A stretch of 64,000 nucleotides of DNA from positions 158,941 through 222,940 of the forward strand of contig JAXDJV010000004.1 in assembly GCA_034667465.1 (NCBI GenBank), given 5' to 3'. The position numbers and the translations under genes were made by a program. Shown in pieces: positions 1 through 7,858 of the stretch (position 1 is its first letter; every line of letters begins with the position of its first letter). The notes below the pieces were generated by a model that was not told where the DNA came from, searched no databases, and saw only the letters and a program-made list of their open reading frames with translations. The stretch is from JAOBAU01 sp034667465. Lineage in GTDB: Bacteria; Acidobacteriota; Thermoanaerobaculia; Gp7-AA8.

Positions 1-3000
1 ATCATCGCGGCGTCGCCGAACCCGGCGGAAGGGTGGGGCCGCGTCACGCTTGCGGACAGTCTTTATTTTTCGACCGCCAGCGTTCCCGCATCGACGATCA
101 AACTGAAGTTGTGGGACGTGCCGAACAACGCCGGCGTCACCACCGGCGTGAATGCCGAATACATCCTGCCGAGCGTTGCCGCCGGTACGCGGCTGCACAT
201 CATGCTGGCGTGGAACGACGTCCCGGGCGCGCTCGGTGCGGCAAAGGATCTCGTCGACGATCTCAACCTCGAGGTGATCGCGCCGAACGGTACGACCATC
301 TATCACGGCAACCAGTGGGCGGCCACCGCCGCCGGCCTGCCGAAAGCGTCCGCGGTCGGACCGGTCGCGTACGACACCCTCAACAACCTCGAAGGGGTGC
401 AGATCGCGGCGCCGGCCGCGGGCGACTATCGCATCCGCGTCCGCGGCTTCAACGTCCCCGGCTATCCGAACCTCTACGACTCGCGTCAGGGTTACGCCAT
501 CGCCGCGACCGGCAGCTTCTCCAACACCTGCGCGCTCGCCGCACCTGCAGGACTCGGCGCCACGACGCCGTCAGCGAATCAGGTCAATCTCACCTGGTCA
601 GCCGTTCCGGGCGCAACCGGCTACGCGATCTACCGCTCGCTGGCCGGCTCGGCGAGCTGCGCGACCGGGATGGCGCAGATCGGCAACACGAACGGTACGA
701 CGTTCAACGACACGACCGTGCAGGGCGGCTTCCAGTATTCGTATTACGTGAAGACGCTGTCGCCGTGCGATGGTCCGGCCAGTAACTGCGTGACCGTCAC
801 GACGACCGGGAACTGCACGCTCAAACCGGTATTCGCAGGATTGACGTCCGCGACGAACGCAGGCACCGCGAGCTGCGCCGTGAATCTCTCGTGGAGCGCT
901 GCGACCTCCAGCTGCCCGCTCGGCAACAGCGTCAAATACAACATCTATCGCAGCACGACGCCCGGCTTCACGCCGGCGGCCGGCAATCGGATTCAGAGCT
1001 GCGTCAGCGGCACGACCTTCAATGACACCGGCATGACCAGCGGCCAGTCGTACTTCTACGTCGTGCGCGCCGAAGATTCGACGACCGCGAACGGCGGCCC
1101 GTGCAACGGCGGCAACGAAGAGACGAACGCCGTCATCCGCAGCGCCACGCCGCTCGGCAACACCACGACGGTCGGAACGTGGACCGACAGCGACGTCAAC
1201 ACGCGCAACCAATTGATTCTCGCCGGCTCGTGGGCGATCGTTTCGAGCGCCGACAACGCCGGCTATCCGCAGACCGGAACCTACGCCTACAAAACGTCGG
1301 CCGGTACGACCAACTATCCGGACAGCACCTGCGCGAGCGCGCGCACGCCGGTCATCTCGCTTGCCGGCAACACCACCGTCACATTCTGGGAGCGCCATGC
1401 GCTCGAGTTCCAGTTCGATGGCGTCGTCGTCGAGTACTCGACGAACGGCGGCACGTCGTGGACAAAGCTGAACGGCAACGCGATGTACGGCGGCGCGACG
1501 TTCACCAACGCCGGCAACGCCTGCGGTTATGCAACGACCGACAGCGCGTTCGAATCGACGGCGGCTCCGCCGCAGGCGTTCACCGCGTATGCGTCGCGCA
1601 GCTTCAACGTCACCGCATCCGCCGGCACGAACTTCGTCGTCCGCTGGACTCTTTCCTCCGACGGTGGCGTGAACGACCCCGGCTTCCTCCTCGACAACAT
1701 CTCCATCACCAACGCGAACGTTCCGCAGCCCTGCGTCATCTGCACGACACCCGGCGTTCCGACCGGACTCGCTGCCACGACTCCGTCGAACAACACCGTG
1801 CACCTCGCGTGGAGCGCGGGCGCGCCGGCCGGAGCGACGTACAACGTCTATCGTTCCAACGGTGCCTGTCCGGGCGGAGTGTTCTCGTCCGTCGCCACCG
1901 GCGTCGCAGCTCTTACGTACGATGACTCCGGGCTCACCGGCGGCAGCGCGTACTCATACAAAGTGACCGCCGTCGATTTGACCGGCGGTTGCGAATCCGG
2001 CTTCTCGTCGTGCGCCGGTGCAACGGCGACCGGCGGTCCCGGACTCTCATCGCGCGGCCGCACGACGTCGTCGCGTCCTGAAGATACGACGTCGGCATCG
2101 GCCGCCACGCGCTGGATTTACAACAGCGGCGCGACGACGCTCGTCCCGCCCGGCATCGGTTCCGTCTACGCCGTCTCCAACGATCGTGTGCTGCATGGTC
2201 TCGTCGGCGGCGCCGCCGGCGGCGGATTGTGGGCAGCGTCGTATACGCCGTGGCTCAGCAACGCGCCGGTGCAGTCGCGTCCACCTGTTCCGAGCATTCC
2301 GATTGGCGCTTCGACGAAAGAAGTGTTCCTCGGCGCGCAGGACGGCAACGTCTACTGCGTCGATGCGAACAGCGGCACGCAAATCTGGCGCACCGCCGCG
2401 CCGCTCGGCGACATGATTCAGGCTTCGGTCGGCGGCATCTTCACGTATTACGGCGGCGGACTGAATCTTCTCGGCGCCGGTACGCGCAACTCGACGAATC
2501 CGAACGCGATGTACGGTCTCAATCCGAGCACCGGCGCGACGGCGTGGCTCTTCAACAACGGCGGCGGCGCGTCCGGCATCGGCATCATCGCCGGCGATCC
2601 TTTCTTCGACTACGGTTCGGTCAATCCGGCGAAGAACAAGATCTACTTCACCAGCCGGACGCTGACCGGCGGCAGCACCGGAACGGTCTGGTGTCTCGAC
2701 ATCACCGCCTCCGCGGCGACGCTTTGCAGCGAGCCGGGCTCGTCGTGGCCGGTGTCGATCGGCGACGCCGACAGCGCGCCGACGCTCTTCAACAATCGTC
2801 TGTACATCGGCACGAACAGCGGCTGGGTCTACTGCCTCAATCCGCTGACCGGCGCGACGATCTGGAGCTTCAACGTCGGCGACGGACCGATCAAAGGCTT
2901 CGTCGATCCCGACTGGATGGCCTCCGCGACTCCGTATCGTCTCTACATCTCGACGAGCACGAAGGTCACGGCGCTCGTCGACAACGGCGCCAGCGCGAGC

Positions 3001-3252
3001 TCGTTCTGGTCGCAGTCGATCGCCTCGCCGTCGATTCCGCTCTACACCGGCAACGAGCTTTACGTCGGCTCGTCGGACGGACGTTTCTACGAAATGACGA
3101 ACCTCAGCGCCGGCGCGCCGACCGTGAAATCGGTGCAGCTCGGCACCGGCGCATACAGCGTCGGCAGCCCTTCGTACGACTTCGCGAACGGACTGGCGTA
3201 CGTCGGCACCGACTCCGGCAAGCTCTACGCCGTGAAGGTGCCGCTGCCATGA
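1..3252 (+). CDS. Secreted S8 subtilisin-like protease, C-terminal part, with FN3 and PQQ-like propeller domains (partial)
   Basis: The reading frame is open from the first base, so the true start and the catalytic domain lie outside the window. The first residues include NPAEGWGRVTL, which resembles the GWGRV segment ending S8 peptidase domains. A jelly-roll domain typical of secreted subtilases follows to about base 530 (LHIMLAWNDVPG, LVDDLNLEVIAPNGT). Next come fibronectin type III-like units near 540-790, 830-1130 and 1750-2030, around a beta-sandwich segment at 1190-1720. The last 1.1 kb (2080-3252) is a PQQ-like beta-propeller with repeats such as DGNVYCVDANSGTQIW and NSGWVYCLNPLTGATIW. 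The stop overlaps an ATG of the next gene. It is probably exported and extracellular or cell-surface. Protease activity cannot be confirmed because the Asp-His-Ser residues are off-window. Confidence 0.85.
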   Translation: MIAASPNPAEGWGRVTLADSLYFSTASVPASTIKLKLWDVPNNAGVTTGVNAEYILPSVAAGTRLHIMLAWNDVPGALGAAKDLVDDLNLEVIAPNGTTIYHGNQWAATAAGLPKASAVGPVAYDTLNNLEGVQIAAPAAGDYRIRVRGFNVPGYPNLYDSRQGYAIAATGSFSNTCALAAPAGLGATTPSANQVNLTWSAVPGATGYAIYRSLAGSASCATGMAQIGNTNGTTFNDTTVQGGFQYSYYVKTLSPCDGPASNCVTVTTTGNCTLKPVFAGLTSATNAGTASCAVNLSWSAATSSCPLGNSVKYNIYRSTTPGFTPAAGNRIQSCVSGTTFNDTGMTSGQSYFYVVRAEDSTTANGGPCNGGNEETNAVIRSATPLGNTTTVGTWTDSDVNTRNQLILAGSWAIVSSADNAGYPQTGTYAYKTSAGTTNYPDSTCASARTPVISLAGNTTVTFWERHALEFQFDGVVVEYSTNGGTSWTKLNGNAMYGGATFTNAGNACGYATTDSAFESTAAPPQAFTAYASRSFNVTASAGTNFVVRWTLSSDGGVNDPGFLLDNISITNANVPQPCVICTTPGVPTGLAATTPSNNTVHLAWSAGAPAGATYNVYRSNGACPGGVFSSVATGVAALTYDDSGLTGGSAYSYKVTAVDLTGGCESGFSSCAGATATGGPGLSSRGRTTSSRPEDTTSASAATRWIYNSGATTLVPPGIGSVYAVSNDRVLHGLVGGAAGGGLWAASYTPWLSNAPVQSRPPVPSIPIGASTKEVFLGAQDGNVYCVDANSGTQIWRTAAPLGDMIQASVGGIFTYYGGGLNLLGAGTRNSTNPNAMYGLNPSTGATAWLFNNGGGASGIGIIAGDPFFDYGSVNPAKNKIYFTSRTLTGGSTGTVWCLDITASAATLCSEPGSSWPVSIGDADSAPTLFNNRLYIGTNSGWVYCLNPLTGATIWSFNVGDGPIKGFVDPDWMASATPYRLYISTSTKVTALVDNGASASSFWSQSIASPSIPLYTGNELYVGSSDGRFYEMTNLSAGAPTVKSVQLGTGAYSVGSPSYDFANGLAYVGTDSGKLYAVKVPLP

Positions 3253-3266
3253 CAAAGGAGATGACG

Positions 3267-3851
3267 ATGCGAGCTCTCACAATTGCAATCGCCGCCGCGG
3301 CGCTCGTCGCGGCAGCCGTTCCCGCCGATGCGGCGTCGAAGCCGAAGGCCGACAAGAGCTGTCTGTCGGTCAGCGTCGGCTCGAGGCAGTCTCCGGGGAA
3401 GGGAAACGGAAACGGCAACGCCTCCGACGACGAGAAAGAGTTCGAGAGCGGCGTGACGCAGTTCTCCGCGACGCAGGTGACCGACATCGAGTTCGCGATC
3501 GTCTTCTCGCAGACGGTCGCCGCGCAGTTCACCAACGCGCAGGTCGTCGAGTTTCGCGTCTACACGCCGCAGGGAAATCTCTACGAGACGATCTCCATCC
3601 CGATCACGAACAATCCGGCCAGAGCGGGGGAGAAGCATCGCATCGCCGGCTATCCCGATCTCATTCCGGTGCAGGTGCTGACGTCGATCAATCACGGCGG
3701 CGGCCGCGGGATGTTCGCGAAGGTGACGCTGCCGGTGGCCGGTACGCCGATCATTTCGAACTCGCTGTACGGAACGTGGAAAGCGGAAGCGGTCGTCGAA
3801 GATGAGATCGCGCCGTGCAGTCTGCCGGCGCAGTTCACCATCACGCAGTGA
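3267..3851 (+). CDS. Small secreted protein of unknown function
   Basis: A 194-residue protein. I chose the ATG at 3267 because AAAGGAG at 3254-3260 sits 6 bases upstream and the result is a clean signal peptide (MRALTIAIAAAALVAAAVPADA). In-frame ATGs at 3249 and 3261 are too close to the ribosome site. The mature part has a low-complexity KGNGNGNASDDEKEFES stretch, then a beta-rich region with phrases such as VVEFRVYTPQGNLYETI and SLYGTWKAEAVVEDE that resemble an Ig-like or accessory-secretion fold. I do not recognise the family. It lies between a secreted protease and an octaheme cytochrome and its stop overlaps the next start (GTGA), so the two are probably co-translated. Confidence 0.75.
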   Translation: MRALTIAIAAAALVAAAVPADAASKPKADKSCLSVSVGSRQSPGKGNGNGNASDDEKEFESGVTQFSATQVTDIEFAIVFSQTVAAQFTNAQVVEFRVYTPQGNLYETISIPITNNPARAGEKHRIAGYPDLIPVQVLTSINHGGGRGMFAKVTLPVAGTPIISNSLYGTWKAEAVVEDEIAPCSLPAQFTITQ

Positions 3852-5680
3852 CACGACGCCATGCGCGGATCGCGGCGCTCGCCGCGATCCCGCTGCTCGC
3901 CCTCGCCTGGCTCGCGACGAGTGTCGTTCGCATCCGGCGCGAGCTGCGCGTTCCCGTTTCACTGCACGACATCGCTTACGCCGGCTCGCGTTCCTGCATC
4001 GGCTGTCATCCCGTTCACTACCGCACGTGGCACGCGACGTTCCATCGCACCATGACGCGGGAAGCGACCGCGGAGGCGGTGCTCGGCGATTTCGACAACG
4101 CCACGCTCGATTACGAAGGCGTCCGCTCGCGTTTCCTCCGCGATGCCGACGGCACGTTCGCAATCGAGACGATCGGGACCGATGGAAGATCGCAGCACTT
4201 TCCGATCGCGCGCACCGTCGGCTCGCGCCGCGTGCAGCAATACCTGACCAGGATCGACGATCACTACATCCGACTTCCGTTGGCGTGGAACGTCGATGAG
4301 AAGCGCTGGTTCCATCTGAATGCAGGGTTTCTCGATCCCGACGGCACGCCGTTTCATCAGCACAGCGCGCTGTGGGATGCGAACTGCATCTTCTGCCACA
4401 ACGTCAAAGCGAATCCGTCGTTCGATCGCGACACACGCCGTTTCGACAGCAAAGTCGCCGAGCTCGGCATCGCCTGCGAAGCGTGTCACGGTCCCGGCGC
4501 GCGTCACGTCGAAGCGAACGGCTCGCCGCTGCGCCGCTATCTGCTGCATTACGGCGGGCGCCACGATCCGACGATCCTTTCGCCGCTCGAGTTACCGAAG
4601 GAGCGACAGGTTCAGGTTTGCGGACACTGCCACGGCCAGCGCCTCCCGAATCCGCGCACGCGCATCGCCGAGTTCATGAAAAGCGGCGACCCGTACACCG
4701 CCGGCGACGATCTCGATCAATACACGCGGCCGATCGACATCAACACGCAGGTTCCCGGCGTCGACGCGTCGCTGCGCTTCTGGAAGGACGGTACACCGCG
4801 ACTGACCGCATACGAATATCAGGGACTGCGGATGTCGGCCGATTACCGGAAAGGCTCGCTGACCTGTATCTCGTGTCACACCGCGCACGGTGGCGATCCG
4901 CGCGGGATGATCGCGCCGGCGATGCGCGGCAGTGCGGCGTGCGTTCGCTGTCACGAAGCGATCGGCCGCGACATCGCCGCGCATACGCGTCACGCACCGA
5001 ACGGCAGCGGGAGTGATTGCTACGCCTGCCACATGCCGAAGATCGTTTACGGTCTGCTCGACGTGCATCCGACGCATCGCATCCAGCGTCCCGATCCGTC
5101 GCGCGCGTGGCGTTATGAGATGCCCGAGGCATGTACGTTGTGTCACACGAATCGCACCGCCAGCTGGGCCGCGCAGTCGATGGCGTCGCGATTCAATACG
5201 ACGCTGCCCCCGTTGCCGTCCGGCGACGAGTTCAAAGTCGCGGAGAACGTTCGTCAGCTGTTGTCGGGCGACGTCGTGCAGCGTTCCGTCGCCGTGATGG
5301 CACTCGGCGGCGAAGCGTCGTACAGCAACGCCGCGAACGATCGTCTCTGGGCCGTGCCGTTCCTGCTCATCACGATGGACGACAACTACGCGTCGGTGCG
5401 CCACTTCGCGTACCGCGCGCTGCGCTCGCTCATCGCTCGCGCGAATGCATCGGTCGTCGCCGGCGCCATATCGCTGCCGCGATTCGATCCGCAGTCGCCA
5501 CCCGATGCGCGACGTGAGGTCATTGCTGCATGGGAGGCATGGTGGCACGCGCTCGACAAGCGTCGCATCGCCCATCCGGGCGACGCGGTTCCGCTCGACG
5601 CCGCGTTCCAGCCGCGTCGCGACGTCATCGAGCCCTTGCGCGCGAAGCAGAACGACCGGATGATCGCCATCGGTGAATGA
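3848..5680 (+). CDS. Membrane-anchored octaheme cytochrome c with C-terminal HEAT-like region
   Basis: A 610-residue protein starting at a GTG that overlaps the previous stop (GTGA). An N-terminal segment (residues 8-26) looks like an uncleaved signal anchor. Eight CxxCH haem c sites are visible, with first Cys at residues 50, 180, 210, 258, 340, 365, 391 and 429 (for example CIGCH, CIFCH, CEACH, CGHCH, CYACH). This resembles the cytochrome c554/c-prime and multihaem nitrite-reductase-like families. Residues after about 450 carry no haem sites but look like HEAT repeats (VQRSVAVMALGG, SVRHFAYRALRSL). It probably moves electrons in the periplasm or at the cell surface. No catalytic CxxCK site is seen, so NrfA-type nitrite reduction is not supported. 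Confidence 0.88.
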   Translation: MTRRHARIAALAAIPLLALAWLATSVVRIRRELRVPVSLHDIAYAGSRSCIGCHPVHYRTWHATFHRTMTREATAEAVLGDFDNATLDYEGVRSRFLRDADGTFAIETIGTDGRSQHFPIARTVGSRRVQQYLTRIDDHYIRLPLAWNVDEKRWFHLNAGFLDPDGTPFHQHSALWDANCIFCHNVKANPSFDRDTRRFDSKVAELGIACEACHGPGARHVEANGSPLRRYLLHYGGRHDPTILSPLELPKERQVQVCGHCHGQRLPNPRTRIAEFMKSGDPYTAGDDLDQYTRPIDINTQVPGVDASLRFWKDGTPRLTAYEYQGLRMSADYRKGSLTCISCHTAHGGDPRGMIAPAMRGSAACVRCHEAIGRDIAAHTRHAPNGSGSDCYACHMPKIVYGLLDVHPTHRIQRPDPSRAWRYEMPEACTLCHTNRTASWAAQSMASRFNTTLPPLPSGDEFKVAENVRQLLSGDVVQRSVAVMALGGEASYSNAANDRLWAVPFLLITMDDNYASVRHFAYRALRSLIARANASVVAGAISLPRFDPQSPPDARREVIAAWEAWWHALDKRRIAHPGDAVPLDAAFQPRRDVIEPLRAKQNDRMIAIGE

Positions 5681-6050
5681 CAAGGTTCGCAGCACGCACC
5701 TCCGCTTCGGCTGGACGCTCCTCGCGATCGCCGTCATCGCCGGCGCGCTTCTCGAATCGCTCCTCGGCTGGAAGTCTTCGCTCCTTGGCGACGACGAGCT
5801 CCGCCACCGCCTCTGGTCGCTCGCCCATTTCCACGCCGCGTTTCTCGCGCTGCTGAATCTCATCTATCCGTCAGCGACGAAAGCGACGAAGCCGTCGCGC
5901 GCGCTCATCGCCGGCAGCGTCCTGCTCCCTCTCGGTTTCTTCCTCGGCGGTCTCGCACATCCCGAAGGCGATCCCGGCATCGGTATCTGGCTCGCCCCGC
6001 TCGGCGCCCTGTTCCTCGCATGGACGGGCGTGCGACGTGCACTCGAGTAA
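5673..6050 (+). CDS. Small integral membrane protein
   Basis: A 125-residue protein starting at a GTG inside the last codons of the cytochrome gene (8-base overlap). Hydrophobic segments are visible near residues 10-32, 45-65 and 75-122, giving three or four membrane spans. The PEGDPGIGIWLAPLGALFLAW segment suggests a DUF-type membrane protein, but I cannot name the family. Its tight coupling to the octaheme cytochrome suggests a role with that protein or its membrane redox partner. Confidence 0.7.
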   Translation: MNDKVRSTHLRFGWTLLAIAVIAGALLESLLGWKSSLLGDDELRHRLWSLAHFHAAFLALLNLIYPSATKATKPSRALIAGSVLLPLGFFLGGLAHPEGDPGIGIWLAPLGALFLAWTGVRRALE

Positions 6051-6053
6051 CGC

Positions 6054-6362
6054 ATGAGTCACGTCATCCTCGCATTCGCGCTCATGTTCCTCTCGTGCAG
6101 CAGCGCGCCGCCGAAAGAACGCGTCTTCGAAGGAACGGTCCGCGAAAACAAAGCGGTGTCGAAGCCGCACTTTCAGCGGATGAGCCGCTGGTATCTGGAA
6201 ACCGCTGACGGCAGGTGGGACATCTACACGAGCGGTCACGATGAGACCATCGCGCCGTACGCCGACAAGCGTGTGCGCATTGCCGGCGAAGCGGTCGAGT
6301 CGGAGATCGAGGGACAACACCACCGGGAGATTCGGCCGTCCCGCGTCGAGCCGCTGGACTAG
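6054..6362 (+). CDS. Small lipoprotein
   Basis: A 102-residue protein with a lipoprotein signal (MSHVILAFALMFLSC, Cys15), so probably anchored to a membrane by a lipid. The mature domain is a short beta-rich region (FEGTVRENK, RWYLETADGRWDIYTSG, RVRIAGEAVE), possibly an OB-like fold. It begins 3 bases after the preceding stop and closes the 3.2-6.4 kb gene run. Its TAG stop lies in a CTAG shared with the stop of the convergent gene on the opposite strand. Confidence 0.72.
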   Translation: MSHVILAFALMFLSCSSAPPKERVFEGTVRENKAVSKPHFQRMSRWYLETADGRWDIYTSGHDETIAPYADKRVRIAGEAVESEIEGQHHREIRPSRVEPLD

Positions 6363-7405
6363 CGTTTCGTCCCGCGCAGCATGCGCGCGGATGCCGCAAA
6401 CGCGCGCCGCAGATACAACGCCGGCAACGCGCTGCGCCTCTTCGCCGAATACTTCTGCATCACGTACGCCGCCGGCGGAAAGAGATGCTCGCGCATCAGC
6501 CGCAGCTTCGGACGGATTCCCGGCGTAAAGCGGAGATCGTCAACAAGCGTACGAATCTCACCCGGCGGTTGCGGCAGTACGACCGGACCGTAGCGCCCGT
6601 CGCCAAACGCGTAGAGCGCAAGCGCGAGCGCGGCGTCGAACGCCATATCGACATTCCGTTCCTTCGCCAGCATCGCGGTTGCTTCGAGCTCGGGAGGGGA
6701 GAGTGAGCCGTGCAGCAGGTGGATGTCGTACAGCCAGATCAGACGATAGTCGCCGCTGTGATGCGCGGTGAGATGAATGGCCGCGAGCAGCAGCGCGTCG
6801 GCGGCGCACGGCATCCGGATGCGCGAGCCGGCGCGGAACAGCACGCCGCGCGACCAGAGATGCTCGAACGTCAGCGCGTACGCGTAACGCTGCCGATTCG
6901 ACAGCGCCCAGTGCAGATCGATGCAGTGCCGCACGCCGATTGCATCGACGCGCACCCACATCCGCTGGCGGCTGATCAATTCGCCGCCCGATCCCGACTC
7001 CTCGGCGTAACCGGCCTCGAGCAACACCCGTGCTGCGCGTCCGCCCGAGTCGCCGTCGATCAATACGTCGGTGTCGCAGCGCGGACGAAGCGACGAATGC
7101 GGATAGTGCGTCCGCGCCAGCGCCGCGCCCTTCATCACGAGCAGCGGAACATCAGCCGCGGCGAATCGCGCCAGCAGCGTTTCGAGCTCTCGCTCGCGCA
7201 CCGTGTCGAGCACCGTCATCGCGCGCGCATCATCGAGCACCGCGGTCGCGAACGGACCGCGATCGCTGCTGTGCCGCAGATGCCACGCGATGAGCGGCGT
7301 CGCGCCATGCGCTGCCGCTTCGTGCGCGAGCGCTGCGTCGTCGAGCGGCCCGTCCGGAGCCGTTCCCTTCATCAGCGACGCGAGCAGTGCTGTCCGGTCG
7401 TTCAA
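6359..7405 (-). CDS. Nucleotidyltransferase family protein (NTP_transf_5 type)
   Basis: A 348-residue protein. I chose the TTG at 7405 because it overlaps the stop of the upstream gene (TTGA). The longer open frame is only the out-of-frame shadow of that gene. The core has LLVMKGAALA followed by RCDTDVLIDGD (Lys92, Asp111, Asp113), the pattern of the uncharacterised nucleotidyltransferase family often found beside lasso-peptide B2 proteins. A helical C-terminal half follows, including LHWALSNRQRY and DALLLAAIHLTAHH. The acceptor substrate is unknown. It sits directly downstream of the B2-like gene and is the last gene of the probable operon. Confidence 0.82.
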   Translation of the reverse strand: MNDRTALLASLMKGTAPDGPLDDAALAHEAAAHGATPLIAWHLRHSSDRGPFATAVLDDARAMTVLDTVRERELETLLARFAAADVPLLVMKGAALARTHYPHSSLRPRCDTDVLIDGDSGGRAARVLLEAGYAEESGSGGELISRQRMWVRVDAIGVRHCIDLHWALSNRQRYAYALTFEHLWSRGVLFRAGSRIRMPCAADALLLAAIHLTAHHSGDYRLIWLYDIHLLHGSLSPPELEATAMLAKERNVDMAFDAALALALYAFGDGRYGPVVLPQPPGEIRTLVDDLRFTPGIRPKLRLMREHLFPPAAYVMQKYSAKRRSALPALYLRRAFAASARMLRGTKR

Positions 7406-7800
7406 CGGTACGTGACCTCGAGCGCCGACTGGCTGATCATCAACGGCACATAACGCGAGACGACGTCCGCATCGTCGTTGACGACGACGCCGTCGACCTC
7501 CAGCCACGCATGTCCGGGAAAGAGATTCGGCTTTCGTCCGATGCCGATGCACAACTTCGCCGCCACGCCGCGCCGCGACAACATCCGCTGCAGCGCAAGC
7601 GCGCGATGCATGCAGTTGTGCGCGAGCGGCGTTCGCGACGTGACGCGCCCGAACACGTGAACGAGCCGTGCATCGACCGCGCCTCCGTGCGATGGAACGT
7701 CGAGCACGCCTCGCAACGCCAGCCGCGGAGAAACGCGCAGGACCAGTCGCACCCACGCAAGCATGAGAAACGACTCGACAGCGAGCAGCAGCGTTCGCAT
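7402..7800 (-). CDS. Lasso-peptide biosynthesis B2-like protein (transglutaminase-like cysteine protease fold)
   Basis: A 132-residue protein of the Transglut_core3/B2 type. It has an N-terminal hydrophobic helix (LLLAVESFLMLAWVRLVL), then HNCMHRALAL with the candidate catalytic Cys63, then GHAWLEVDG with His97 and an acidic third residue. In lasso-peptide systems the B2 protein cleaves the leader peptide with a B1 (PqqD-like) partner. Neither B1, nor an asparagine-synthetase-like cyclase, nor an obvious precursor is visible here. An upstream ATG at 7854, 4 bases after the TonB receptor stop, would add 18 residues with poor codon use. I prefer 7800 but cannot exclude it. Confidence 0.78.
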   Translation of the reverse strand: MRTLLLAVESFLMLAWVRLVLRVSPRLALRGVLDVPSHGGAVDARLVHVFGRVTSRTPLAHNCMHRALALQRMLSRRGVAAKLCIGIGRKPNLFPGHAWLEVDGVVVNDDADVVSRYVPLMISQSALEVTYR

Positions 7801-7858
7801 CACGGCAGTGTGCGGCAAAACCGATGGCGGGGATCGCGCATTTCGCGAGCTCATTCGT

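Noticed and set aside
3848..5680. NrfA-type nitrite reductase for the octaheme protein
   Set aside because: No CxxCK catalytic haem site is visible; all eight motifs are CxxCH.
7406..7756. N-terminal extension of the nucleotidyltransferase frame
   Set aside because: Arg/Ala-rich and out of frame with the B2-like gene it covers; the TTG in the TTGA overlap is the better start.
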